A DNA stretch of 64,000 nucleotides from Prorocentrum cordatum (GCA_963575745.1 CAUYUJ010014324.1:90810-154809); one strand, 5' to 3'; shown: positions 51,573-61,155, numbered from the stretch's first letter. Numbers and translations: made by a program. Notes: a model not told the origin generated them from the letters alone.

Positions 51573-51920
51573 GAACATTGTTCCTCCTCCCCTTACTTTC
51601 CCCCCTTTTCCCCCTTCCTCGTTCCTTATTCGCCCTCCTCCTCGTCAGCATTCTCCTTCTCGAATTATGTTCCCCCCTCGTCGTTCTCTCCCCTCCTGGT
51701 CTTATTCCCGCGGCGCTCGGTGCGTATAGCCCCATTGAAAACTCCCGCCCACACCGTTTTGCCGCATCGGCCATTCCCACCGCAATGATGGCCTGCGTAC
51801 TACAACAATCCCCGCAAACCACGGTTGCTCGTTTCTCCGCTCGGTGATCCTTTATTTGTTTTTTGTGTTTTAAATGACGCGTGCTCCCAAAGGTCGCCCC
51901 GTCACCTGGCGCGCAGCACA
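51573..51920. other. No gene seen
   Basis: A CT-rich stretch, then mixed sequence with a T-rich patch near 51850. Confidence 0.4.
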
Positions 51921-52442
51921 TCAGCGGCTCGGCTCACGCATCTGCTTTCCGTTTGCGTTGTTTGGCCTCGAACGTAAACTCCTGACGCTGACCCGCGCAT
52001 TTCCGACACGGCCTCTCCCCAACCGCGTCGTGGTTTCTCCGTGCTTCCAGCACCCCCGTCCTATGTTCAACAAGCAGCATCCACTTGTCGCTCGAACACC
52101 GCACTCTGCCAGCGCTGTCGTTTCACTTCGCGTTGCCACAACAACAACAACCTTCACCTCCTCGGCGCCGCAAACTTCCGCCTTGCTCCCATTGTCACCG
52201 CACCGCGTCCGTCCATCGCCCACCCACGTTGCTGCGCATGTTCCGCGACTCTTGCACCATGTTTCGTCAACGCTCTTCATGTCCGCTGTGCGCTCTTCAC
52301 GGCACGCCGACGTCTCCTCTGTCTGGAACTTGTACTTCGTGGGCGAATCTACCAGCAGCCTCCGCCGGCGCCGTCCGCGCTCGTCTCGCGGCATCAGCTG
52401 CGCCTTCGATTCCTCCCACGCCTCCCTTCGGAGAACCTGCAA
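51921..52442 (-). CDS. Open frame of unknown product (weak candidate)
   Basis: A 173-codon minus-strand frame with balanced composition, including nine or more Cys residues and charged segments (LRREAWEESKAQLMPRDE near the start). No domain, signal peptide or membrane segment is recognised. The plus strand is open for 191 codons over the same bases, which weakens the case. It is listed because the region is not repetitive within this window. Confidence 0.2.
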   Translation of the reverse strand: MQVLRREAWEESKAQLMPRDERGRRRRRLLVDSPTKYKFQTEETSACREERTADMKSVDETWCKSRGTCAATWVGDGRTRCGDNGSKAEVCGAEEVKVVVVVATRSETTALAECGVRATSGCCLLNIGRGCWKHGETTTRLGRGRVGNARVSVRSLRSRPNNANGKQMREPSR

Positions 52443-52707
52443 CGACTAATTCGCGCCAGACATATCCCGCCGCTTTCGTCGCGCGGCTTCCGGTCGTAGA
52501 GGCCAAGATATCAGTGGCCCCCCCCGTCTGCGCACGCGCGTACGGAGAAAATGGGTACGAGGCCCAACAGAGAAAGGTGGTCCGAGAGCGACGGCGCCCG
52601 TGGCGAAGTGCCGAACGAGTATCGCCGCCCCGGGCCCGACATGCGAACACCGTCTCGGCGGGAGGAGGGGGAAAAGCGAGAAGACTCTGGAGACTCTGTC
52701 TGCCGGC

Positions 52708-52882
52708 TTGGGCGTGGCTTAACGGGGGGGTCATAAATGGGGAGGTCAGAAACGGTCCCCTTTCGTGCCCCTTGCGGGCCCCTCCGGAGCCCCAGGGCGC
52801 TCGTTTAGGTACCGTTTGGGTACCTTTTCGGACCACTCTCGCCACCCCCCCATGTATGACCCCCCCATTACGCAACGCCCAA
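52708..52882 (+). mobile_element. MITE-like element with 35-bp terminal inverted repeats
   Basis: The left end TTGGGCGTGGCTTAACGGGG continues to GTCATAAATGGGG. The right end CCCCATGTATGACCCCCCC continues to GCAACGCCCAA. These are inverted copies with a few mismatches over about 35 bp. The element is about 175 bp with no ORF. CCGGC directly flanks both ends, a possible 5-bp target duplication. A single copy was seen in this window. Confidence 0.72.
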
Positions 52883-52896
52883 CCGGCTACACGCAT

Positions 52897-53042
52897 GGAG
52901 TGACCCCGGGTAGGCGGGACCTCTGGTGCGCGGCTCCTCGGGGGCCGCGGGCGGACCCACACACGGGCCTCGCAGGACGCTGCCATCGCATCGCGCTCTT
53001 CGATCGGGGGACCCGCAGTGGGCCCGCACCAGAGGTCACTCC
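52897..53042. repeat. Foldback element with inserted arm segment
   Basis: GGAGTGACC...CCTCTGGTGCG on the left pairs with CGCACCAGAGGTCACTCC on the right; the left arm carries an extra 15 bp or so. It lies 14 bp beyond the preceding MITE-like element. Confidence 0.65.
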
Positions 53043-53690
53043 GGCGAGGGGTCGCTCCGACGTCCAGTCGACTCTGACCGGCACGAGGCTCTACGCAGCG
53101 AGGGCGAGAGCCCCCCCGGCCCTCTCCCTGGGCCAGGAAGGCCCCTCAGGAGGGGGGGGGGGCGGCCGGAGATGAGGCCGTGGACACGCGAGGGGGGACG
53201 AGAGTAGGCACAGGAGGAGGAAGATGTCTCGTCCTCTTCTCCTCGGTCTTCCCGTTTTGCTTTAATTATCTATCGCATCGCCGATGGCCTCCGGAGCGGT
53301 GCTTCCAGGGTCACCTGGCACCAGCTTGCCCTGGTGGGGCGGGACGGCTACGTTCACCGAACCTGGCAGCCACCAGGAGCAAGGAACCAGAAGGAGGAAG
53401 GAAGAGAGCCCTCGCAAAGGGCCGCCAAAATCCGTACCGCCATGCTTCTGTTCCGTACGCTGACGCCTGGGGTCTGCGCGCGCACCACCACGGGACCCCC
53501 TCACTGCGTCAAGGGGCGGGGTTCAGCCCTCCAAAGGCTGGGGGAGGATCGGGGAAGACGAGCACGGGAGGACCTCGAGCCTCGAACCTCCTCCTGCTTC
53601 TCTTCCTCCGCCTCCTCCTCCCTCGCATTCGCGCATCGCATCGCATCGCCAGCTAAAGACTGCTGCCCGCTGGAGCCCATGAAAACCCTT
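53043..53690. other. No gene seen
   Basis: GC-rich DNA with a poly-G run at 53151-53162. Open frames on both strands lack recognised domains. Confidence 0.4.
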
Positions 53691-53988
53691 CCTGTTCTTC
53701 CTCCTCCTCCTCCTCCTCCTCCTCCTCCTCCTCGAGGGTAACCATTTCTTTTTTTGTTTCCCTCCTCCTGCTCCTGCTCCTCCTGCTCCCTCCTCCTCCC
53801 CCCCTGCCCCCATCCCCGTGCCGTGCAGGCCATGCGCGAGGGAGCACCGCCCTCGCGCGTATAGCGCGCGTGAGGCCCTCGCGATGGCACCGGTGCCACC
53901 CGGCCGAGGCCCCGAGCGTGCCAGGTGTGCGAGGTTGACTCGCCACCTGTCTGCCCGCGGAGCCGCGGCCCCCCCCTGCGAAGGTCGG
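53691..53988. repeat. (TCC)n tract and GC-rich spacer
   Basis: (TCC)n lies at 53697-53734, followed by a looser CTCCTG run to 53810 and GC-rich DNA. Confidence 0.7.
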
Positions 53989-54162
53989 GTCGGGCGAAAG
54001 GGTCGCTCAGAATCAGCTCACGTAGCTGATTTTCCCGGCGCCTCCTGGCGCCGGAGGCGCTTATGTATCGAGGAATGGGCACCTCGGTGGGGCCGGAACC
54101 AGCTGCATGCAGCTAATTTCGTAACCCCCCCTTTCCCAATCCCCCCCTTTCGTCCGGCCCGA
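53989..54162 (+). mobile_element. MITE family 3, copy 1
   Basis: It begins GTCGGGCGAAAGGG and ends CCCTTTCGTCCGGCCCGA, which are inverted relative to each other. Inside are small perfect palindromes CAGCTCACGTAGCTG and AGCTGCATGCAGCT and the block TATCGAGGAATGGGC. There is no ORF. Confidence 0.8.
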
Positions 54163-54229
54163 GAAGGGGAGAGGAGGGTGAGGGCTGTGTTGTTCCCATC
54201 GCTCGAAGAAGGACAAGCGCCACAAGCAG

Positions 54230-54384
54230 AACATTTGTGGCGCTCCGCGCGGACCTCTTGGATCTGCGCTGGACCCCCCTCCCTGGCGCGCGGAACGCGC
54301 CAGTGGCGGCGCCGGAGGCGCCGCCCGGGGGGGGCCGCCGCGGGTCCAAGAAATCCGCGCGGAGCGCCAAAAGTTCATGTTTAT
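54230..54384 (+). repeat. Foldback family 4, copy 3
   Basis: TTTGTGGCGCTCCGCGCGGA on the left pairs with TCCGCGCGGAGCGCCAAAAG on the right. The centre is CTGGCGCGCGGAACGCGCC. This is the best-preserved copy of the family in this window. Confidence 0.85.
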
Positions 54385-54404
54385 GGCGGTGCTTCTTGTT
54401 TTCG

Positions 54405-54590
54405 AATCGTGCTTAAGGATCACATCCCAGAGATAATCCCGCGCACCCCGAGGAGTATCGCAGCGGTGTTTTCCTGGCACGCTGGCTAAGTGCCGAACGA
54501 GCATCGGCTCCCAGGGCCCGCCACGTCAACAACCTGCAGTCTCGATACTCTCCTGGTGCTCGAGATTGTTTCTGGCGGCCAAGGCTGGGT
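54405..54590 (+). repeat. Dispersed repeat R2, copy 1
   Basis: GATCACATCCCAGAGATAAT...CTCCCAGGGCCCGCCACGT...GGTGCTCGAGATTGTTTCTGG aligns with 61200-61350. The function is unknown. Confidence 0.7.
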
Positions 54591-54962
54591 GCCCTCCTCT
54601 GCACTCACATCGACGTCTGCGATGCGTCACGAGGCCGTGCGAACCTGCGCGCGCGAACTCGAAAAAAGCGGAGGCGGCCGTGGACCTCCCGGAAAAAACC
54701 CGTGGCAGAGGGGCACGGTAACCCTCCGGCCCGCGCAGCGCGCATGCGCCAGGCTCAGAGCAGCAATCCCAGACCCCCGAAATCATGATTTTCTCATGAC
54801 GCGAACCCCGGGGATGTCCGGACCCACTCTCCAGGACTGGCTTCTCGTCTTGAGCCGTTGTCTGACAGCCCCGAGGCCTGGCAAGGTCCCCCAAAGGCCG
54901 AACATGGCGAAAAACTGCAGGTCATGATTGTTGTCATGACTCGAGGGGGTCTGGTCGGGGGC
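54591..54962. other. No gene seen
   Basis: Contains CATGATTTTCTCATGACGCG and, about 150 bp on, GTCATGATTGTTGTCATGAC, which could be the ends of another short inverted element (about 54783-54942). Confidence 0.45.
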
Positions 54963-55138
54963 GCGCAAACATGGATTAGCGATCCATGGATCTGGCGCGC
55001 GGTCGCCAAATCCATGGATCGGGGGAGGAACCCTCGCCAAAATGCGGCTAGTGCCGCCTCGTTTGGCGGCGGAAATCTGCGATTTCCCATGGAAGCGGGA
55101 CCCGTCGCTAATCCACGCCCCCTTGATCCATGTTTGCG
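54963..55138 (+). repeat. Foldback family 2, copy 3
   Basis: The end CGCAAACATGGATTAGCG is matched by CGCTAATCC...GATCCATGTTTGCG at the other end. An internal palindrome is built on CCATGGATCTGGCGCGCGG and CGCCAAATCCATGG. Length 176 bp; about 85% or more identical to 61414-61590. Confidence 0.82.
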
Positions 55139-55334
55139 ATCGCCAGGGTTTGGGTGGGCTCCCATCCGGCTCCCCGTGCCCTGCCCACAGTATGGCGGCC
55201 AGGTGCTGCGCGTGGAGGTCCATGCGCTGGGCCGACTCTGCGGCGGCGACAAAGAGGCCCTGCGGAGGGGCGGCCGCCTCGAGACGTCCCCCCGCCGGCG
55301 GGGGTGGAGGCCTCCGTCCGGCTCCTCCTGGTCC
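55139..55334. other. No gene seen
   Basis: A GC-rich spacer before the pyrimidine region. Confidence 0.4.
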
Positions 55335-55700
55335 TCTGCTCTGCTCCTGGTGCTCCTCCTCCTCCTCCTGCTCATTCCTCCTCTCTCCTCCACTTCTCTT
55401 CTGCTCCATTCCTCCTCCTCCTCCTCTAACTCCTCCTCCTTCTCCTCCTCCTCCTCCTCCTCCTCCCTCCTCCTCCTCCTCCTCCTCCTCCTCCTCCTCC
55501 TCCTCCTTCCCTCACCCTCCTCCTCTTCCTCCTCTTCTCCTTCTCCGTCCACTCATGCTCCTGCTCCTTATCCCTGTCTTCCAGCTCCTCATTCTTTCCT
55601 TCTCCTCCTTCGTTCCTCCTCCTCCTCCTCCTCCTCCTCCTCCTCTCGTCGTCCTCCTCCTCCTCCTCCTCCTCCTCCTCCTCTTCTCTCGTCCCGCTCC
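55335..55700. repeat. Long (TCC)n pyrimidine region
   Basis: About 365 bp of CCT/TCC/CTT with few interruptions. The 385-codon plus ORF and minus-strand Glu/Arg ORFs are artefacts of it. Confidence 0.9.
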
Positions 55701-55854
55701 TCTCCTCTCTCCTCACCCGCACCCCTGCGGCTCCTCCCGAGGGCGGCCGCAGCCAGACCCCTCCCATCCCAGGAGCGAGCAGGGCCCGCCCAGGCTACCC
55801 CCCGAAAACACAACGGTGTGTCCCCACGCTTTCCGATTGCGCCCACAGGTTTCT

Positions 55855-56410
55855 GCTTGTTGCTGGTGGTGGTGGTCGCGGTGGTTTCGTTGTTGGTGGT
55901 GTTGCTGCTGCTGTTGTTGTTGCTGGTGGTGCTGGTGATGGTTTTGTTGGCGGTGGTGGTGGTGCTGCTGCTGTTGCTAGTGTTGGTGGTGGTGTTGTCG
56001 GTGGTTTTGCTGTAGTTGGTGTTGTGTTTGGTGTGACTGGCGTTGTTGTCGTTGCTGTGATTGTAGGTGTAGTAGTTGATGCTGCTGTTGCTGGTGTTGT
56101 TGGTGTTTTTTGTTGTGTTCGTGTTGGTGTTGATGTGGCTGATGTTGTTACTGTTGTTGCTGCCATGGTGTGTGTTGTTGGTGGTGATGGTATTGATGTT
56201 GTTGTTGGTGTGGTGGCTGATGGTGTGTTGTTGTTGAAAGTGTTGTTGTTGGTGGTGCTGTTGCTGGTGATATGGTTGGTGGTGCGCCTGTGGTTGTCGT
56301 TGTTGGAGTTGCTGCTGTTGCTGGTGGTCGTGTTGCTGTTGTTGCCGTGGTTGGTGGTGGTGCTGTTGTTGTTGTTGTTGTTGGTGGTGGTGGTGTTGTA
56401 TGTGTGTGCA
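55855..56410. repeat. (GTT)n/(GGT)n region
   Basis: About 550 bp of mixed GTT, GGT and GCT triplets, purine-pyrimidine mixed but almost free of A on the plus strand. The minus strand reads Asn/Thr-rich. It ends in TGTGTGTGCACGTGTGTGTG, an alternating stretch at 56400-56425. Confidence 0.9.
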
Positions 56411-56559
56411 CGTGTGTGTGCACGGTCTCTCGATCTCTGTGGTCCGCCACTGGCCTTGTCATTGCACCTGCCCTCCTGGCCCACTGACTCCCGAGGTCGC
56501 CTCCCCGCCGCTGGGCAACTCCCTTTTGTGCCCCCCCCCGTCTTGGCCGCAATACATGA

Positions 56560-57112
56560 CGGGCTCCAGGGCGGCCTTCAAGAAGGGGGCCTCCCAGGAG
56601 ACACAGGCTGAGGACCCAAGATCTCGTGAAAACTGCGGGGCTGCACGGTGCTGAGGTGCACTTTCTGGCTTTGAATCAACTCCGAGTCGGTAAGCCCTAC
56701 AACCTCGCTGCCGTAGTGGTTGGCCTGATCCAGGCTGGCATGGTGTCAACGCGAGCTTCTCAAAACGCTGCCGTCAGTCTGCGCGCCCTTTGCCACTGCG
56801 AACACGTCCGCCTGCAATGCCATATATGCCTAGGTTGGCTGCTGCATCCTGCAGCTGCTGGGGACCTGCGTATTTCCCAAGAGCCTTATTACTAGGGGTC
56901 CCTGACTTTAGTGGACGCAGCGAGGACAACAGACTCGTGGATGGCGATTTCCCCGTCGAGGTCGGTTCCGATCATGTGCCGCATGCTGTCCGAGGCTGCT
57001 ATGAGGGTCTGGCTGAGGCTCTCGGGGCAAGTGTTCTGGCCTTGGAGGAAGAATTTATCAATGAACAAATGGATTTCGGTGGGAATTGTATCCTGGACTC
57101 AGACATCTAACG
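56560..57112 (-). pseudogene. Decayed LINE reverse transcriptase fragment
   Basis: On the minus strand from 57112: IPTEIHLFIDKFFLQGQ (catalytic-box region with IDK where DD is expected), then SDSMRHMIGTDLDGEIAIHE and SVVLAAS. Past stops and frame changes come LGKYAGPQQLQDAAANLGI and, further on, ANHYGSEVVGLTDSELIQ. The order matches the palm-thumb-downstream part of dinoflagellate-type LINE ORF2; compare SKSELLASS, NLGVDYCL and RYGLSVVGW in the 6298-10263 gene. Several stops, frameshifts and the lost catalytic Asp make it non-functional. Recognition is by pattern, not by a search. Confidence 0.6.
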
Positions 57113-57199
57113 GCACGGTTCAATACACCTGGATGGCAACAATGGCGAGACCACCGCCTGCTGGTACTCAGCACAGCGGGCTGCCCACAAAGATGGCCT

Positions 57200-57243
57200 G
57201 CTCTCTCGCTCTCTCTCTCTGTATATATACATATATAGATGTA

Positions 57244-57274
<31 letters not shown>

Positions 57275-57395
57275 TTTGTTTCTCTCTCTCTCTCTCTGTC
57301 TCTATCTCTCTCTCTCTCGGAGGAGGAGGAGGAGGAAGAAAAGGAGGAGGGGGAGGAAGAGGCGGAGGAGGAGGAGGAGGGCGAGGAGGAGGAGA
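57200..57395. repeat. (CT)n then (GGA)n tracts
   Basis: (CT)n with variants, 57205-57318, changes abruptly to (GGA)n at 57319-57395, so the purine-rich strand switches at that point. Confidence 0.88.
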
Positions 57396-58272
57396 TGGGG
57401 AGGACAACTCGCTGGGAAGACTTCGCATCGATGCCACCCTCGCGTCGCAGCCAACCCTCGCCCCCAACATCGCCGTGAAGGTGGAAACCAAGACAGCAAC
57501 CCTGGGCGCAAAGAGGACCGTCAATTCTCAGGCGCATCCCGCGCCAAACCTGGCGGCCGCGGAATCTGCCCACCTCTCTCCAAGGGGGGCAGACATTCAG
57601 CTGGCTCGGGTCCCGCAAGGCGACCAAGATCCGCGCCGCCACAGAGCCGCATCGCCGCCTCTTCCTCTGGGCCCAGGCGGGCTCACAACTTCGGACAAAC
57701 ACGGGAGGGGGCGTGGCCTCCGACCCCGCGTTTCCTCGGCCTCGGGTCGCCCTCCACGTGCCGCTGAGAGGGTGCGCCCGCAAGCTCAGCCGAAGGCCCA
57801 CTGCCCCGGGCTCTCGGCACGACCGCGGCGGACGGGGCAGGTCCCGCAGTCCCAACGTCACCCGACTTCCCAGCTCTGGCCACCTCTTAAGCACGGACTC
57901 TGGACTGCATCACCGCGAGGACAGGCTTAGGCGGGGCCTCTCGCCCAAACTGCAAACTCCGCCCGACAAGCGACAGGCTCTCCGCGCCACTCCCGGGATT
58001 TCCCGAGACAGCGCCCTTCCAAGGGGGGGCCCCTTCTTGTCGCGCACTTGCCACGCGCGTGGCAGGACAACATGCAATCTGGGCCACTCACCCAGCTGGT
58101 GTGAAGAGTGCAGAACCCTCCCTCCCAGGCCTCTCCACCCTCCACCCCTCGCCGCCGCCGGGGCACTACTCAGCGCCCGCGGGGGGCGGGCAGGCGGGAC
58201 CAGTGGAGGGACGCGCGGAGCGCGGCAAGGCTCCCGCAGGCCTGCGGCGTGAGTTCGCTGGTCGCAGACTGA
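57396..58272. other. No gene recognised
   Basis: A GC-rich unique stretch. Long open frames on both strands (up to 339 codons plus, 278 minus) are explained by composition and carry no domain I know. Confidence 0.4.
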
Positions 58273-58432
58273 AGTCGGGCCTGTCCTCCTACAGGGGGAT
58301 GTTGGACAACAAAATAAGAAAAGGCAGAACAATACCGCAAAATGGTCAAAACAGAATCAACAAACATCGTCCCCAGACTATTGTTTAACTTTTTGGGGCT
58401 ATTCCTCCTGTGGAGGGACAGGCCCGACTCAA
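58273..58432 (+). mobile_element. MITE family 1, copy 4
   Basis: AGTCGGGCCTGTCCTCCTAC at the left and GGAGGGACAGGCCCGACT at the right form the terminal repeats. The flanks TCGCAGACTGA (58262-58272) and TCACAGACCGA (58433-58443) agree at 9 of 11 positions, an aged target duplication. Confidence 0.82.
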
Positions 58433-58443
58433 TCACAGACCGA

Positions 58444-58865
58444 GCAGTGCCACGGTCCCGCCGGGAGGAGGATCGCAGTCAGGAGCAAGGAAAGGCGGCA
58501 CCAACACCAACAGAGCGAGGAGATGCGAGGAGTCGAGGGGGAAACTCCCTGGTGGTGTGGTCGCCCCCTCTCGCTCGAGACATCCCCAGCCTCCAGCTCG
58601 ACGAGGCACCGTAGGCCTCCTCGCTGGCGGTGGGCCCCCTGGTGGTGTTGGCATCGCTCCTCCTCCCTCCGAGGAGGAGGAGGAGGAGGCCGCGCAGCAC
58701 CGGCCCGCACCGTGAGCGCCCTGCGGCAGGAAGGGAGGAGGAAGGCGAGGCCCCCGCAGGCCGCTGGCCGCCCCCGAGCAGGAGTGCACGGATTCTGCTC
58801 CTGCGAGGCGAGGACTTGTCCATATCCGCCGCCTGGGAGCCGACGTCCTGGTGCCCCAGCGGGCG
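58444..58865. other. No gene seen
   Basis: GC-rich, with a (GGA)n run at 58668-58690. Confidence 0.4.
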
Positions 58866-58916
58866 GTGGATATGGATATAGTTCGGCCCCAGGGGGCCGA
58901 ACATGTCCATATCCAC
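58866..58916. repeat. 51-bp palindrome
   Basis: GTGGATATGGATATAGTTCG pairs with CGAACATGTCCATATCCAC around GGCCCCAGGGGGCC. The downstream ATGTATAGATTCC (58926-58942) and upstream TCCATATCCGCCG (58816-58830) suggest a larger decayed element related to 14225-14374. Confidence 0.78.
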
Positions 58917-59129
58917 CGGTGGCGGTCATGTATAGATTCCCGCCTCGGAGCTCTGACGTTGCAGTGGCAGGGCCGTGGAACCAGCCCCAGAAGTCGAGTG
59001 CGACGGCAGGTTCGGCGCAGGGGAGCTGTTCAAGCGAGGTGCGAGTCAGTGGGGGCTGAATGTTCGGCCATTGATGGGGCATGAGCTTGCATGGGCCCAA
59101 GGTGCTCCAGGCTGAAAGACATCGCTGCC

Positions 59130-59650
59130 AGGAGGCGTAAGTTCATGGCGCTACGCAGCGTCATAGAGCGCAAATCCTCTTCGCTGTGGCACACTGGTGC
59201 TCTGTCTGTTGCCGGCGATGGAAGTCATGTGGTTTGAGTTTCAGACGCGGCGCTCAAATATTTTCGCAGTATGGCAGCAACTCTGGCAGGAGGGAAGAAG
59301 CACGGCGGTGTGACCGGCTGTCTACGGGCGAATCGCGACCCACTGCATGACCCCTATCTTCGAATGTTCGCTCGGAGTCACCATCAAGTATCAGGATCAG
59401 CTTGGGAAGGCCCAAGAGGGCTTGGGCCATCTTGCAGCAGCGCGTGCGGGACAATCCGACGTGGCAGATAGTGAAAGGGCCCATGACGGCCTGTTGGACT
59501 TCGCTCCGAAGGGTTGGATGGGATATGGAGCCAGCGCGCATCTGTACTTCCGACCTCGGGCATCGCATCCATCGAATTGCTGCCTGTCCTCCTGACGTCA
59601 GGCTCGACATCATCGCAGGCACCCAAAGGTGGCAGCAGAAGAGGTTGTTC
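59130..59650 (+). pseudogene. Decayed LINE ORF2 fragment (downstream of reverse transcriptase)
   Basis: The plus frame reads RRKFMALRSVIERKSSSLWH, GALSVAGDGSHVV, a stop, VSDAALKYFRSMAATLA, then ANRDPLHDPYLRMFA. After a frame change it reads NPTWQIVKGPMTACWTSL, RRVGWDMEP and DVRLDIIAGTQRWQQKR. This resembles the region after the polymerase in dinoflagellate-type LINEs (a tyrosine-Gly...SD...L-R segment, then GP-A...L...GW). At least one stop and one frameshift are present. Identification rests on recalled family pattern. Confidence 0.5.
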
Positions 59651-59921
59651 CTGCATAGTTGTGGGAGCATCTGTGGGAGAACACGTGGAGGGCTTAGGGC
59701 GGTATCGTGTCCTCGTTACGTGGGGGTGCCCTCTCCGCGGTCTGGGCCGACGCGATCCCCCTCCCTGCAGCAAGGGCCGAACAAGACTACGGCATCGCCC
59801 CTGTGGGTTCCTACGGCCACGTGCGACATTGCTGTGAGTCCCGCATTCACGACGGTGAGACTGACGTTCTGGGCGAGCCCGTGCCTGCGGCTTTTGTTGA
59901 GCCACCGCGGGGCCCGTAGGA
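59651..59921. other. No gene seen
   Basis: May be a further decayed part of the LINE fragment; no motif is clear. Confidence 0.35.
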
Positions 59922-60080
59922 TGAGGTCGGGCCTGTCCCCCTACAGGGGGATTTGGGGCGAAAAATAGAAAGTGGTCAAAAAACGTATTCCAAACATGCT
60001 CAGACACGATCAAAAGATCGTCCCCGTACCATCTCTCACTGTTCTTGAACTCTCCTCCTGTAGAGGGACAGGCCCGACTT
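59922..60080 (+). mobile_element. MITE family 1, copy 5
   Basis: GAGGTCGGGCCTGTCCCCCT at the left and GAGGGACAGGCCCGACTT at the right. No clear target duplication remains, perhaps because family 3 inserted only 7 bp away. Confidence 0.82.
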
Positions 60081-60087
60081 GACTCGG

Positions 60088-60281
60088 GTCGGGCGAAAGG
60101 GGGGGACAGCAAAGGGGGGGTTTGAGAATCAGCTCACGTAGCTGATTTTCCCGGCGTCGCCCGGCGCCGGGAGGCGCCCCTTTTATCGAGGAATGGGCCC
60201 CTCGGTGAGGCCGAAACCGGCTGCATGCAGCAGATTTCGTAACCCCCATTTTCCCAATCCCCCCCTTTCGTCCGGCCCGAC
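60088..60281 (+). mobile_element. MITE family 3, copy 2
   Basis: GTCGGGCGAAAGGGGGGG at the left, CCCCCCTTTCGTCCGGCCC at the right, with the same internal palindromes and the TATCGAGGAATGGGC block as copy 1. Confidence 0.85.
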
Positions 60282-60508
60282 TGGACCTCGGGAGCCCCTC
60301 GCCGGCCGGTGCCGGCACGCCGCGGGTGGGCCACCGCTCCCTCCAAGCGCATGTTGTGGGCCCCCGCTTCGGCGGCCGGCCCCGCGTGGGGCTCCGGGCC
60401 GCCGAGGCCATCATCCTGCGGCCTCCCGGTGGGGCTCGGCGGCCGGGGGGCCCCTGCTGGCGGCGCGCAGAGGGGGGGGGGGTGGGGGGAGGGGGGGGGC
60501 TTCGTCGG
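60282..60508. other. GC-rich spacer
   Basis: Contains long G runs (60472-60500). No gene. Confidence 0.45.
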
Positions 60509-60699
60509 GTCGGGCGAAAGGGGGGGATAGCAAAGGGGGGGTTTGAGAATCAGCTCACGTAGCTGATTTTCCCGGCGCCTCCCGGCGCCGGAGGCGGCCA
60601 TGTATCGAGGAATGGCCCGGCGGCGGGGCCGAAACCAGCTACATGCAGCAGATTTCGTAACCCCCCCTTTCCCAATCCCCCCCTTTCGCCCGGCCCGAC
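60509..60699 (+). mobile_element. MITE family 3, copy 3
   Basis: The same termini and internal blocks as copy 2. The flanks TTCGTCGG (60501-60508) and TCCGTCGG (60700-60707) suggest an 8-bp target duplication with one mismatch. Confidence 0.85.
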
Positions 60700-60707
60700 T
60701 CCGTCGG

Positions 60708-61076
60708 AGGAGGCTGCTTCTTCGAAGGCGCCGGCCCCGCATCTGCAGATGAAGCCCGCGCCTTCGAAGCGGCAGGGGTGCTTCCAGGAAGCCCTCCCGC
60801 CTCCCCGCACCCCCCTCTCTGCGCGCGGCTGGCTTTGAGCTTCGTGGACGGGAGTTGTCTCCCTTCCGCCCAGCATGCCTGAGGTATCGGGCAAACACCC
60901 CCCCCACAAGAACCTCCCCGACAAGCGAGGCCGTTTAGGAAACGCACCCAAGGAAAGAATCGAACAGGGCAAGGTTGTTTCGTAAACGCCCAAGGCCGTT
61001 TAGTAAACGCCAAGTGTCCGGTCCAGTCCGTCTCTGAGACCTGGTGGCCTTGTGAGTTTCGTGGACGGGAGGTGTC
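60708..61076. other. No gene seen
   Basis: GC-rich DNA. The phrase GTTTCGTAAACGCC / GTTTAGTAAACGCC repeats near 60976-61010, and GTGGACGGGAGKTGTC occurs at 60845 and 61061. Confidence 0.4.
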
Positions 61077-61155
61077 TTAGGTCGGGCATGTCCTCCTACA
61101 CGGGGATTTTTTGTTTGGACGAAAAATAAAATATACCCCAAATAAATGCTCCCAG
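61077..61155 (+). mobile_element. MITE family 1, copy 6 (left half only)
   Basis: TTAGGTCGGGC, ATGTCCTCCTACACG and GACGAAAAATAAAATA match the left half; the right terminus is missing. It is followed by dispersed repeat R2, as if that insertion or a deletion removed the rest. Confidence 0.78.

Noticed and set aside
50157-51921. Minus ORFs of 473, 462 and 307 codons
   Set aside because: They run through the 77-bp array and read as the same short repeat in shifted frames; there is no domain or transcript signal.
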